From CADEFQ01 sp035342635 (GTDB lineage Bacteria; Pseudomonadota; Gammaproteobacteria; Steroidobacterales; Steroidobacteraceae): a stretch of 31,744 bases of DNA. Below, one piece after another: positions 7,529 to 16,189 of the stretch; position 1 is the stretch's first letter; each line of letters opens with the position of its first letter. The notes beneath the pieces were generated by a model that searched no databases, had not been told where the DNA came from, and saw only the letters and a list, made by a program, of their open reading frames with translations. The DNA lies in the NCBI GenBank assembly GCA_035342635.1, contig DAOQXO010000021.1, positions 1 to 31,744 on the forward strand. The letters run 5' to 3'. The position numbers and the translations under genes are program-made.

Positions 7529-7879
7529 ATGGCCAAGACAGCGGCGTCCGATTCCGGGAAGTTTCCTCGTCTGATCAGTGAATTGCCGCGCGTGGCGGCG
7601 ACGCGGCTGGTGGAGGGGATGCAGAAAGTCACCAGTACGGTCATGGCGCATGGCGCAGTGGTCGTTACTCGTCACGAGCAGCCGTCGATGGTGCTGATGT
7701 CCGTGGACCGCTACGTGCAGCTCAGGCGGGCAGCCGAGCCCGACCTGGATAGGCTGACGCGACAGTTCGACGAACTGTTCGACCGGATGCAGGGGCCCGA
7801 GGCAGCGCAGCGCATGGCCGAGGCCTTCGAGATGCCGTCGGCGCAACTCGGTGAGGCCGCCGTCCGCGCAGCGAAGTAA
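7529..7879 (+). CDS. Phd/YefM-like antitoxin of the zeta-like kinase
   Basis: A 116-residue protein whose central part (about residues 15-70) has the Phd/YefM look: a conserved helix, then GAVVVTRHEQPSMVLMSVDR, where a strand pair is followed by the typical 'VLMSVDRYVQLR' helix start. The C-terminal 45 residues are charged and helical and would contact the toxin. The ATG at 7529 has a GGAG element about 8 nt upstream. Its stop codon overlaps the start of the next gene by one base (TAATG), indicating strict coupling. Phd-type antitoxins usually pair with Doc, YoeB or RelE toxins, so pairing with a zeta-like kinase is uncommon. The antitoxin role is inferred from fold and position. Confidence 0.75.
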   Translation: MAKTAASDSGKFPRLISELPRVAATRLVEGMQKVTSTVMAHGAVVVTRHEQPSMVLMSVDRYVQLRRAAEPDLDRLTRQFDELFDRMQGPEAAQRMAEAFEMPSAQLGEAAVRAAK

Positions 7880-8520
7880 TGCCCGCGCGGATCTTCGTGC
7901 TGGCGGGCGTCAACGGCGCCGGCAAGAGCAGCATCGGCGGCGCGGCCTTTCAGGCCCGCAACGTTCCCTACTTCAATCCTGACCTCGCCGCGCAGGCGTT
8001 ACTCGAGTCCAATCCAGGATTGCCTCTGGAGCAGGCGAATGCGCATGCCTGGGAACTCGGGCGGCAGGGCCTGGAGCGGGCTTTGCGGGAGGAATTGAAC
8101 TTCGCTTTCGAGACGACGCTCGGGGCGACCACGCTCCCGAACCTGCTGCTCGCCGGTGCGCGCGCCGGCGCCCAGGTGCATCTCTGGTATGTCGGGCTGT
8201 CGTCGCCGGAGTTGCACATGCAACGTGTCCGCGAGCGCGTGCAAGCCGGTGGGCACGATATTCCGGAGGAGAAGATCCGGGCGCGCTATCACAGCAGCCG
8301 CGCGAATCTCATCCGCCTGCTGCCGTATCTGGCAAGCCTGCACGTCCATGACAACAGCGCCCAGGCCGATCCGAAGGCGGGCGTGCCGCCGGCGCCGATC
8401 TTGTTGCTGCACATGCGGGCCGGGCGCGTGGTTTCGCATATCGCGCTGGACCAGGTTCCGCAATGGGCCAAGCCGATCCTGGCGGTGGCACTGAACAGCG
8501 CAGCGTCTGAATCGAATTGA
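7879..8520 (+). CDS. Zeta-toxin-like P-loop kinase
   Basis: A 213-residue P-loop protein. Walker A is GVNGAGKSS at about residues 10-18 (K16). It is followed by NPD at 33-35, FAFETTL at 76-82 and a lid segment with R117, R120 and GGHDIPEEKIRARY at 124-137. This order is that of zeta toxins and COG4185 kinases; zeta toxins phosphorylate UDP-N-acetylglucosamine and so poison cell-wall synthesis. The whole core is present, so it appears functional. It overlaps the upstream antitoxin by one base. The partner is Phd-like instead of the three-helix epsilon antitoxin. The substrate of this subfamily is not certain, so the kinase call is safer than a specific UDP-GlcNAc activity. Confidence 0.8.
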   Translation: MPARIFVLAGVNGAGKSSIGGAAFQARNVPYFNPDLAAQALLESNPGLPLEQANAHAWELGRQGLERALREELNFAFETTLGATTLPNLLLAGARAGAQVHLWYVGLSSPELHMQRVRERVQAGGHDIPEEKIRARYHSSRANLIRLLPYLASLHVHDNSAQADPKAGVPPAPILLLHMRAGRVVSHIALDQVPQWAKPILAVALNSAASESN

Positions 8521-8636
8521 AAGTACTATCCGCAGCGCTCCGCCGTGGCGCTCGCGCGCCGGCGCGCCTGCAAATCCGGAAAACCTCTTCGCAGTGTGTC
8601 CTCGAATATGTCCCTTTTGCTTCATGACTGCCCTGC

Positions 8637-10229
8637 ATGGCTGATGTAACTACCGGAGAAATCAGCAAAAGGCGCACTTTTGCGATCATCTCGCACCCCG
8701 ACGCCGGCAAGACGACCCTGACCGAAAAGCTGCTGCTGTTTGGCGGCGCGATCCAGATGGCCGGCACGGTGAAGGGCCGCAAGGCGGCGCGACATGCGAC
8801 GTCCGACTGGATGCGCCTCGAGCAGCAGCGCGGCATCTCGGTGACCTCGTCGGTCATGCAGTTCCCGTATCGGGGCCGCGTCGTGAACCTGCTCGACACG
8901 CCGGGCCACGAGGACTTCTCCGAGGACACCTACCGCACGCTGACCGCGGTGGATTCCGCGCTGATGGTCATCGACTGCGCCAAGGGCGTGGAGGAGCGCA
9001 CCATCCGGCTGATGGAAGTGTGCCGCCTGCGCGACACGCCGATCATGACCTTCATCAACAAGCTCGACCGCGAGGGCCGCGAGCCGATCGAGCTGCTCGA
9101 TGAAATCGAGCGCGTGCTCGGCATCGCGACGACGCCGGTCACCTGGCCGATCGGCATGGGTCGCGAGCTCGCCGGCATTTACCATCTGCTGGAGGACCGC
9201 ATCTACGTCTACAGTGCCGGCGAGCGCGGCCGCGTCGGCGAGAACCTCGCGATCGACGGGTTGCACAGCGAATCGGGCCGCGCGTTCCTCGGCGAACTCG
9301 CCGCGCGCTTCGACGCCGAGATCGAGCTGGTGCGCGGTGCGAGCGCGCCGTTCGATCCGGAGCTGTATCGCGCCGGGCGGCAGACGCCGGTGTTCTTCGG
9401 TTCGGCGATCGGCAACTTCGGTGTCGAGGAGCTGCTCGATGCGTTCGTCGAGCATGCGCCTTCGCCGCTGCCGCGGCCGACTCGACAGCGTCTCGTGCAG
9501 GCGGAGGAGCCGGCGCTCACCGGTTTCGTCTTCAAGATCCAGGCGAACATGGACCCGGCGCATCGCGACCGTATCGCGTTCATGCGCCTGTGTTCTGGTC
9601 GCTACGTGCGCGGCATGCGCCTGCACCACGTGCGCCTCGGCAAGGAGATGCGCGTCGCCGATGCGCTCACCTTCCTCGCCGCGGACCGCAGCCAGGCCGA
9701 GGAAGCCTGGGCCGGCGACATCATCGGCCTGCACAACCACGGCACGATCAATATCGGCGACTCCTTCACCGAGGGCGAGCATCTCGTCTTCACCGGCATC
9801 CCGAATTTCGCACCGGAGATGTTCCGTCGCGCCGTGCTCAGGGACCCGCTGCGCATGAAGGCGCTCTCGAAGGGCTTGTCGCAGCTTTGCGAGGAGGGCG
9901 CCACGCAGCTCTTCAAGCCGCTGCGCAACAACGACCTGATCTTGGGAGCCGTCGGCCAGCTGCAATTCGAAGTGGTGCAGTTTCGTCTGCAGGATGAGTA
10001 CGCGGTGGACTGCAAGTTCGAGCCGATCAACGTGCACACGGCCCGCTGGATCGTGGCGGACGACGAGCGCAAGCTCGCGGAGTTTCGCACCAAGGCCCAC
10101 GACAGCCTCGCGCTCGACCACGCCGGCGCGCTGGTCTACCTGGCGCCGACCCGGGTGAATCTCGCGCTCACCCAGGAGCGCTGGCCCGATATCCGGTTCC
10201 TCGAGACGCGCGAACACCTCGCCGCCTGA
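8637..10229 (+). CDS. prfC: Peptide chain release factor 3
   Basis: A 530-residue translational GTPase, close to the 529 residues of E. coli RF3. It frees RF1 and RF2 from the ribosome after peptide release, using GTP. Visible motifs: G1 SHPDAGKTT at 19-27, G2 in RGISVTSSV at 65-73, G3 DTPGH at 87-91 and G4 NKLD at 141-144. Domain II and the C-terminal RF3 domain follow, with an end (LALTQERWPDIRFLETREH) that fits RF3. The ATG at 8637 is supported by family N-terminal length, though no Shine-Dalgarno is obvious. It follows the zeta-like gene after 116 bp and marks the return to housekeeping genes. Identification is firm. Confidence 0.96.
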   Translation: MADVTTGEISKRRTFAIISHPDAGKTTLTEKLLLFGGAIQMAGTVKGRKAARHATSDWMRLEQQRGISVTSSVMQFPYRGRVVNLLDTPGHEDFSEDTYRTLTAVDSALMVIDCAKGVEERTIRLMEVCRLRDTPIMTFINKLDREGREPIELLDEIERVLGIATTPVTWPIGMGRELAGIYHLLEDRIYVYSAGERGRVGENLAIDGLHSESGRAFLGELAARFDAEIELVRGASAPFDPELYRAGRQTPVFFGSAIGNFGVEELLDAFVEHAPSPLPRPTRQRLVQAEEPALTGFVFKIQANMDPAHRDRIAFMRLCSGRYVRGMRLHHVRLGKEMRVADALTFLAADRSQAEEAWAGDIIGLHNHGTINIGDSFTEGEHLVFTGIPNFAPEMFRRAVLRDPLRMKALSKGLSQLCEEGATQLFKPLRNNDLILGAVGQLQFEVVQFRLQDEYAVDCKFEPINVHTARWIVADDERKLAEFRTKAHDSLALDHAGALVYLAPTRVNLALTQERWPDIRFLETREHLAA

Positions 10230-10254
10230 TCGGCGCGGGTGATAGCCTGTCGCG

Positions 10255-11523
10255 ATGGCGAAGGTCCTCACCCGCAAGCCCGTGGTGTCCTGGGCGCTCT
10301 ACGACTGGGCGAACTCGGCCTTCGCAACCACGGTCATGGCGGGGTTCTTTCCGCTTTTCTTCAAACAGTACTGGAACGCCGGGGTCGAGGCGACCGAGAG
10401 CACGTTCCGTCTCGGCGTCACGAGCGGGTTCACGAGCCTGATCGTCGCGCTGCTTGCGCCGATCGTCGGCGCGATTGCCGACAAGAGCGGCGCGCGGGTC
10501 AAGCTGCTGGCGCTGTTCACCGTGCTCGGCGCCGCGATGACGGCGGCGCTGGCGCTGGTCGGGCAGGGTGAGTGGTTCGCAGCCGCGCTGTTGTATGGCG
10601 CGGCCTCGATCGGTTTCTGGGGCGGCAACCAGTTCTACGACTCGCTGCTGACCGACGTCGCCGAGGAGCCCGCGTACGATCTCGTGTCGGGTTACGGCTT
10701 CTCGCTCGGCTATCTCGGCGGCGGCGTGCTGTTCGCGGTGAACGCCGTGATGGTGTCGAAGCCGCACTTGTTCGGTATCGCCGACGCCGGCACGGCCGTG
10801 AAGCTGTCGTTCCTCAGTGTCGCGGTGTGGTGGCTGGTGTTCTCGCTGCCGGTGGTGCTGTTCGTGCGCGAGCGGCCCGGCGCGGCGCCGCTGCCGATGC
10901 GCGCGGCGGTGTCGGCCGGCTGGCGCGAGCTGCGCCACACTGTCGCGCACGTGCGCGAGAGCCGCGCGATGCTCTGGTTCCTGCTCGCGTACTGGTTCTA
11001 CATCGACGGCGTCAACACGATCATCAAGATGGCCGTCGACTACGGCCTCGCGCTCGGCTTCCGGCAGGCGAGCCTGATCCAGGCACTGCTGCTCGTGCAG
11101 TTCGTCGGCTTTCCGGCCGCGCTCGCCTTCGGCTGGCTCGGTGCGCGCATCGGCGCGCGCACCGGCATCCTGATCGCGCTCGCCGTGTACACCGGCGTCA
11201 CGCTGTACGCCTACCGCCTGAGTTCCGAGGCGGAGTTCTTCTTGCTCGCGGTCGTGATCGGCTGCGTGCAGGGCGGCGTGCAGTCGTTGTCGCGGTCGTT
11301 CTACGGCCGGCTCGTGCCGCCGGGCCAGTCGGGCGAGTTCTTCGGCTTCTACAACATGATGGGCAAGGCCGCGGCGATCCTCGGACCGCTGCTCGCCGGC
11401 ACCGTGGCGCTCGTAAGCGGGGACTCACGGCTCGCGATGCTCTCGATCGCGCTGCTGTTCATCATCGGCGGGGCGCTGCTGCTGAAAGTTCCTCAGGGCC
11501 AGCCGGCCGGGTCCACGCCGTAG
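10255..11523 (+). CDS. MFS transporter, UMF1 (Atg22-like) family
   Basis: A 422-residue polytopic inner-membrane protein with about 11-12 hydrophobic segments. The N-terminus VVSWALYDWANSAFATTVMAGFFPLFF carries the WALYDWANSAF-type signature of the UMF1 family, related to yeast vacuolar amino-acid effluxer Atg22. Later features include GFTSLIVALLAPIVGAIADKSGARVK, an MFS loop 2-3 motif, and the QSLSRSFYGRLVPPGQSGEFFGFYNM segment typical of this family. Substrates of bacterial members are mostly unknown. It follows prfC by 25 bp on the same strand and may be read through from it. Its last 31 bp overlap the end of the convergent mtfA-like gene. Family is confident; function is not. Confidence 0.9.
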   Translation: MAKVLTRKPVVSWALYDWANSAFATTVMAGFFPLFFKQYWNAGVEATESTFRLGVTSGFTSLIVALLAPIVGAIADKSGARVKLLALFTVLGAAMTAALALVGQGEWFAAALLYGAASIGFWGGNQFYDSLLTDVAEEPAYDLVSGYGFSLGYLGGGVLFAVNAVMVSKPHLFGIADAGTAVKLSFLSVAVWWLVFSLPVVLFVRERPGAAPLPMRAAVSAGWRELRHTVAHVRESRAMLWFLLAYWFYIDGVNTIIKMAVDYGLALGFRQASLIQALLLVQFVGFPAALAFGWLGARIGARTGILIALAVYTGVTLYAYRLSSEAEFFLLAVVIGCVQGGVQSLSRSFYGRLVPPGQSGEFFGFYNMMGKAAAILGPLLAGTVALVSGDSRLAMLSIALLFIIGGALLLKVPQGQPAGSTP

Positions 11524-12299
11524 AAGTCGCAAAGTTGCGCGTGCAGGCGCGGATGCGCGGCACGGAACTCGACGGCACGCTCGAAGAACACTTCGGTCGC
11601 CGTGGCAAAGAACTCGACCAGGTCCTCGGCGCCATACGGGTCGATCAGGGTGTCCTCGTCGCGATCGACGGCATCGCACAGCGCGTCGTATTCGGACTGC
11701 AGCGTCGCATGCCAGCGCGCGGCGGCCGGCGCCAGTGCGCCGCCATCGGTGAGTGCGCCCTCCATGACATGGTCGATATGGTGCGCGAACTCGTGCAGCA
11801 CGACGTTGTAGCCGTCGTCGCCCGCGAGCCCCGCCTCGACGTCGTCCCAGGAAAGCACGATGCGCGCCACGTCGATGGTCTGGCCCGACAGCGCACGGCT
11901 CCCTTCGGTGACGAGGCCGTATTCATCCTCGATGCGATCCTCGACCACGAACTCCGACGGATAGACCAGCACGCTGTAGAGCGCGTCGTAGGCGTGCGGA
12001 TCCCGGTTCGCCACCAGTACCGCGGCCTGGCTGGCGATGATGAGCCGCATGTCTTCGGTGACTTCGAGCCCGCCGCAGCCGATGAAGTCCGTGCGCGCGA
12101 GCAGGCGGCGCGCGGCGAGTTCCACTCGCGGACGCATTCCGGGCGGCAGGCGCCGATAGAGTGACACGCGCTCGGCGAGCAGGGCACGCCACGCGGCAGG
12201 GAAGGGCATGTGCAGCATGCGCCGGCGCCGCTGCGCGCGCACGAGTGTCCACGCGAGGCCCGCGGCCACCAGCACGGCCAGGATCCACGGCACAGTCAT
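11493..12299 (-). CDS. mtfA: MtfA-like zinc metallopeptidase (M90)
   Basis: A 268-residue protein with one N-terminal membrane segment (about residues 3-20) and the zinc-binding HEFAH at 169-173. A downstream acidic segment (GAEDLVEFFATATEVFFE) supplies the likely third ligand. In E. coli, MtfA is an aminopeptidase that binds the glucose repressor Mlc. The E. coli protein lacks this anchor as far as I recall, so this version may be membrane-tethered. The ATG at 12299 overlaps the stop of the upstream tgpA-like gene as ATGA. The frame stays open to 14390, but that extension lies opposite or out of frame with tgpA and is not coding. The last 10 codons overlap the convergent MFS gene. No mlc or ptsG homologue is in the window. 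Confidence 0.9.
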   Translation of the reverse strand: MTVPWILAVLVAAGLAWTLVRAQRRRRMLHMPFPAAWRALLAERVSLYRRLPPGMRPRVELAARRLLARTDFIGCGGLEVTEDMRLIIASQAAVLVANRDPHAYDALYSVLVYPSEFVVEDRIEDEYGLVTEGSRALSGQTIDVARIVLSWDDVEAGLAGDDGYNVVLHEFAHHIDHVMEGALTDGGALAPAAARWHATLQSEYDALCDAVDRDEDTLIDPYGAEDLVEFFATATEVFFERAVEFRAAHPRLHAQLCDFYGVDPAGWP

Positions 12300-14275
12300 G
12301 CGCTGCGTGTCGCCGCGGGCAGGCGCAGGCGGCGCACGTCGTGTGCGAAGCGGCGCACTTCGTCCGCACTGCCCGCAGGACCGTAGCGCAGGTCGGCGTA
12401 GCGGCGCGCGAGGGCATCCGCAGTGGCGGCGAGGTCGGGGCGCGCGGCGCCTACGCGCGCGGCATGCGCGAGCGGTGCTTCCGCAGGTGCGCGCGCGAGG
12501 CCGATGCGCGCGTACTTCGCGCCGAGCGCGCGCCACGCCCGCGCGAGGCTGTCGGGCCGCGCGGCGCGGAGCCACATGCGCGATTGCCACGACATCCAGG
12601 CGAGCCAGGCGAGGAGCGCGGCAACGAGCGCATAGCCCAGGTGGCGCCAGTGTGGCGAGTCGAAGCCGAGGCGATCGAGCAGCTTGAGCTGCGACTGTTG
12701 GCCGAACTCGAGTACGCGCTTGCGCCAGGCCGTGTTGACCGCATCCCACGCGTACACGAGCTCGCCGAGCCAGGCCGTGTCGCGCGTGAGACGGGTCGTG
12801 AACGAGGCTGCGGCGGGCATCAGGTCGTAGAGTCCGCGCTGCAGGCGCTCCGGCGCGACGACGCCGGTCGGATCGACACGGGCCCAGCCGCGCCCCTCGA
12901 GCCAGATCTCCACCCAGGCGTGCGCGTCGGACTGCCTGACCAGCAGATAGCCGCCGATCGGATTCCACTCGCCGCCGAGATAACCGGTGACGACCCGGGC
13001 AGGAACGCCGCCGGCACGCATCAGCGTGGCGTAGGCCGAGGCATAGTGGCCACAGAAGCCACGGCGCGTATTGAACAGGAAATCGTCGACCGCATTGGCG
13101 GCGAGCCTGGGTGGCGTCAGCGTGTACTCGAATCCCTCGCGCGCGAAATAATCCAGCACGGCGCGCGCGTAGCGGGTCGCGTCCGGCGCGGCGGCGCGCA
13201 GTCTGGCGGCGAGTGCGAGCGTGCGCGGGTTCTGGCCCTCGGGCAGTGCGAGCGCATAGCGATACCCGTTCGTCGACAGCCGCGCGCTCGTGCGTGTGCG
13301 GGGCCGGGATACGGCATCGTAGCTCACCGCTTCGTTGACGGGCTCCGCCGAAATCAGGCGCCGATCCATCGTCAGCAACACCCGGCGGCTCGGCGCCTCG
13401 AGCACCGATTCGAGCGCGAACCACCAGTTGCGGCCGTGCGGTTCGAGCGTCACGCGATAGCGATACTCGGGACCCTCGAAGTCGACCTCGGGTTCGAGAA
13501 AGGACCGGCTGCGTTCGTGCCGCCAGGTCACACCGTCGAACGATTGCAGTACGGGCCCGCGCCAGTAGCGCTCCTGCGGAGGTGGCGCCGCGCCCGCGAA
13601 TTCGACGCGGAACGCGGGGGTGTCGGAGTCCGTGAGCGCATCGATCTGCCCGGGGCTCATTTCGTCCGACAGCCCGGTGACGGCACTGCCGGCATTGGGC
13701 AGCGCCCAGAACGCACCCTGCACACGCGGGAAGAACAGGAACAGTGCCACGGCGAGCGGCAGCGCGTACAGCAGTCCGCGACCGGCGAGGCGCAGCGGCG
13801 CCTTCACGCCCGCCAGCGACTCGGCCGCGGCGACCACGGCGATTGCACCGCAGGTGATCCACAGTTGCGCGAAGTAGAAGGGCACGCGGGTGAGCCCCTG
13901 GCGGTCGAGGCAGGCCGCAAGCAGCAGGAACAGCGCCACGGCGATGATCACGTAGTCGTCGCGGCGTGCGCGGGTCTCGAGCAGCTTGAGCGAGCCCATG
14001 GCCACGAGGAGCGCGCTGCCCGCGGCGAGACCGTTCAGTGTCCGGAAGCTCGCGAGTACGGCACCCGTGAGCACGAGCGCGACCACGGCGCGCACCCAGA
14101 ATCCCGGCAGGCGTGCGCCGCGCAGCGCGAGCAGCACGCGCGTCACGCTCGCCCCGACGGCCACGACCGTGATCCACGGCGGCAGGCGGTCGACGTGCAG
14201 CAGCACGCCGCCGCCGAAGGCCGCGAGGGTCCACGACAGCGGGCGCAGACGCGCGGGGAGCGGTGCGCGCGTCAT
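12296..14275 (-). CDS. tgpA: TgpA-like membrane transglutaminase (DUF3488 + transglutaminase core)
   Basis: A 659-residue protein. The first 170 or so residues hold about six membrane segments (DUF3488-like). A periplasmic region follows with the transglutaminase core, then a further membrane segment near residue 545-565 and a cytoplasmic DUF4129-like tail. The catalytic triad is visible as C408 (RRGFCGHYAS), H452 (SDAHAWVEIW) and D468 (RVDPTG); the spacings of 44 and 16 residues match, from memory, those of Pseudomonas aeruginosa TgpA. That protein is an essential periplasmic transglutaminase linked to cell-wall processes. The gene overlaps both neighbours by 4 bp (ATGA), with the DUF58 gene upstream and mtfA downstream. 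The moxR-DUF58-tgpA order is widespread and supports the call. Confidence 0.92.
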   Translation of the reverse strand: MTRAPLPARLRPLSWTLAAFGGGVLLHVDRLPPWITVVAVGASVTRVLLALRGARLPGFWVRAVVALVLTGAVLASFRTLNGLAAGSALLVAMGSLKLLETRARRDDYVIIAVALFLLLAACLDRQGLTRVPFYFAQLWITCGAIAVVAAAESLAGVKAPLRLAGRGLLYALPLAVALFLFFPRVQGAFWALPNAGSAVTGLSDEMSPGQIDALTDSDTPAFRVEFAGAAPPPQERYWRGPVLQSFDGVTWRHERSRSFLEPEVDFEGPEYRYRVTLEPHGRNWWFALESVLEAPSRRVLLTMDRRLISAEPVNEAVSYDAVSRPRTRTSARLSTNGYRYALALPEGQNPRTLALAARLRAAAPDATRYARAVLDYFAREGFEYTLTPPRLAANAVDDFLFNTRRGFCGHYASAYATLMRAGGVPARVVTGYLGGEWNPIGGYLLVRQSDAHAWVEIWLEGRGWARVDPTGVVAPERLQRGLYDLMPAAASFTTRLTRDTAWLGELVYAWDAVNTAWRKRVLEFGQQSQLKLLDRLGFDSPHWRHLGYALVAALLAWLAWMSWQSRMWLRAARPDSLARAWRALGAKYARIGLARAPAEAPLAHAARVGAARPDLAATADALARRYADLRYGPAGSADEVRRFAHDVRRLRLPAATRSA

Positions 14276-15249
14276 GTCGGCACCCGCGCGAGTGCCGTGA
14301 GGCAGCGATGCCGGTGCAGGGCCCCGCGGCCGGTGGCGATCGCGGTCTGCGGCAGGCGCAGCGAGTAGGGCTCGCCGTGCTGTTCTGCATCGACGATCCA
14401 GCGACTCAACTGCTCGAGGCGCGCCTCGAGCCCGAGCGGGGCGAGGCTGTCGAAGTCGAACTCGTGCCGGTCGCTGCCGATGGCCGCGTACTCGCCGACG
14501 AGCAGCGGACCGCCACGCGCATAGGCTTTCCACGCGATGCGCCGCGGCACGTCGCCGTCGCGATAGGCGCGCAGGCCGCGCCATTCCTCATCGCCAGGCG
14601 AGGCGCGTTCATGCTGGCCGTGCCGTCGTCCGCCGCCGGTTCGCAAGGGCAGGCTGCCGCGCGCCGCCGGGTAGACGATCAGCTCGCAGGGCAGGTGCAG
14701 CCAGGTCCAGCAGCGGAACAGGCCGAATGGCCAGGTGGTCGTGAGGCGCACGCGATCGAGCGGGTGCACGCCGCGCCGCGCCCCCGTGATGTGCAGGTGC
14801 ATCGAGGCGCGCACGCCGGGATTCACCTGCACCGGATCGCCCTGCACGACATCGTCACCGTCCCGGATCGCGATCGACCAATCGTGGCGCGTCGCGCCGT
14901 CCGCCTCGACGACGAGTTCGAGGCGGCCTTCCTCGCCGGCGAAGGTCGGACTCACGCGTGCGGCCACGATGCGGCAACCGAGCAGGTTGCCGTGGCACAT
15001 GTGCATCGCGGCGAGAACGAGGCCGGCGAGCAGGAAGGTCAGGAACAGCGCGAGGCTGTTGGCGTAGTTGAGGCCCGCTAGCAGCATGCCGAACAGCAGC
15101 ACGCCGAAGCCGATGCCGGCGCGGGTGGGTAGCACATAGAGACGGCGCCGGCCGATCTCCACCGGCAGGCTGTCGGCACCCTGGCGCCGCAGGACCCACG
15201 CCGCGAGGCGTTCATCGAGCCGGTGGCGAATGCGGGCGGCGATGGCCAC
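14272..15249 (-). CDS. DUF58 domain protein
   Basis: A 325-residue protein with two adjacent hydrophobic segments near residues 35-80 (GIGFGVLLFGMLLAGLNYA and LALFLTFLLAGLVLAAMHM). After these comes a beta-rich region and then the DUF58 signature YRDGDVPRRIAWKAYARG, followed by an E/D-rich strand (DRHEFDFDS). DUF58 proteins, some with VWA-like folds, accompany MoxR ATPases and are thought to be their membrane-associated partners. The GTG at 15249 is chosen because the frame further upstream lies over the moxR gene and reads as low-quality arginine- and cysteine-rich sequence. The gene starts 19 bp after the moxR stop and overlaps tgpA by 4 bp. Domain call is firm; biochemical role is unknown. 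Confidence 0.88.
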   Translation of the reverse strand: MAIAARIRHRLDERLAAWVLRRQGADSLPVEIGRRRLYVLPTRAGIGFGVLLFGMLLAGLNYANSLALFLTFLLAGLVLAAMHMCHGNLLGCRIVAARVSPTFAGEEGRLELVVEADGATRHDWSIAIRDGDDVVQGDPVQVNPGVRASMHLHITGARRGVHPLDRVRLTTTWPFGLFRCWTWLHLPCELIVYPAARGSLPLRTGGGRRHGQHERASPGDEEWRGLRAYRDGDVPRRIAWKAYARGGPLLVGEYAAIGSDRHEFDFDSLAPLGLEARLEQLSRWIVDAEQHGEPYSLRLPQTAIATGRGALHRHRCLTALARVPT

Positions 15250-15268
15250 GGGAGGATTGCCGGGCGGC

Positions 15269-16189
15269 TCAGGCGGGCACGGGCACGGCTTCCAGGACGC
15301 GCGCGGCCAGTCGCTCGCCGTCGGCGGCGTCCACACCGTCGCGACGCTCGAGCCGGTGACCCGCCACGGCGACGAATACCGCCTGCACGTCGTCGGGCAG
15401 CACCGCATGCCGGCCGCTGATCGCGGTCCAGGCCTGCGCGGCGCGCAGCAGGCCCTGTGCGGCGCGCGGCGAGAGGCCGATGCGGATGTCCGGATGCGAG
15501 CGGGTGTGCGTGACCAGCATCTGCACGTAGTCGAGCAGGGCGTCGGCGACGTGCACGTTGCGCACGGCGGCCTGCAGCGCAAGCACATGCTCGGCATCGA
15601 GCACCGGCGCGAGCTGCGGCAGCAGCTCGCGGCGCTCGCCCTCGCGCAGCAGCTCGCGCTCGTGCAGCGCATCCGGATAACCGAGCCGCACGCGCATCAG
15701 GAAGCGGTCGAGCTGCGATTCGGGCAGCGCATAGGTGCCGGCTTGCTCGTGCGGATTCTGCGTCGCGACGACGAAGAACGGATCGGGCAGCCGGTAGGTG
15801 GTGACATCGGTGCTCACCTGCCGCTCCTCCATCGCCTCGAGCAGCGCGCTCTGCGCCTTGGGGCTCGCGCGATTGACCTCGTCGGCCAGCAGCAACTGCG
15901 TGAACAGCGGCCCCTTGCGGAAGTGGAACTGCTGCGTGTTGCGGTCGAACACCGACACGCCGATGATGTCCGCCGGCAGCAGGTCGCTCGTGAACTGCAC
16001 GCGCTGCCACGCGAGACCGAAGACTTGCGCGAGCGCGTGCGCGAGCGTGGTCTTGCCGACACCCGGCACGTCCTCGATGAGCAGGTGGCCGCGCGCAAGC
16101 AGGCAGGCCACGGCGAGGCGCAGTGGCACGGACTTGCCGAGGATGATCGTCTCGAGCGTGGCGATCGCCTGCTGCAGCCGCTCGCTCAT
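15269..16189 (-). CDS. MoxR-family AAA+ ATPase
   Basis: A 306-residue AAA+ ATPase. Walker A is EDVPGVGKTT (K47) and Walker B is LLADEVNRAS (D103, E104). The segment FFVVATQNPHEQAGTYALPESQLDRFLMR carries sensor 1 and the arginine finger region typical of MoxR. The C-terminal lid follows. MoxR proteins act as chaperones that insert cofactors or remodel partner complexes, usually with a DUF58/VWA protein encoded next door, as here. The ATG at 16189 overlaps the valS stop by 4 bp, tying this chaperone to an aminoacyl-tRNA synthetase operon. Identification is firm; the client complex is unknown, with TgpA the natural suspect. Confidence 0.93.
   Translation of the reverse strand: MSERLQQAIATLETIILGKSVPLRLAVACLLARGHLLIEDVPGVGKTTLAHALAQVFGLAWQRVQFTSDLLPADIIGVSVFDRNTQQFHFRKGPLFTQLLLADEVNRASPKAQSALLEAMEERQVSTDVTTYRLPDPFFVVATQNPHEQAGTYALPESQLDRFLMRVRLGYPDALHERELLREGERRELLPQLAPVLDAEHVLALQAAVRNVHVADALLDYVQMLVTHTRSHPDIRIGLSPRAAQGLLRAAQAWTAISGRHAVLPDDVQAVFVAVAGHRLERRDGVDAADGERLAARVLEAVPVPA

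Noticed and set aside
6651..8521. Direct repeat TCGAATTGAA at 6651-6660 and 8512-8521, possible attachment sites around the TA modules
   Set aside because: Ten-base matches are expected by chance many times in 30 kb, and no integrase or tRNA target is nearby.
8521..8636. Possible terminator in the GC-rich palindromic stretch between the zeta-like gene and prfC
   Set aside because: CGCGCGCC/GGCGCGCC-type complementarity is present, but there is no T-tract and similar runs are common in this GC-rich DNA.
8622..10277. 551-codon open frame on the minus strand opposite prfC
   Set aside because: It is the mirror of a secure RF3 gene in GC-rich DNA, has histidine- and arginine-rich composition and no recognisable domain.
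12300..14390. Upstream extension of the mtfA frame to 965 codons
   Set aside because: The extension runs through the tgpA-like gene in another frame and is arginine- and alanine-rich; the ATGA junction gives a clean start at 12299.
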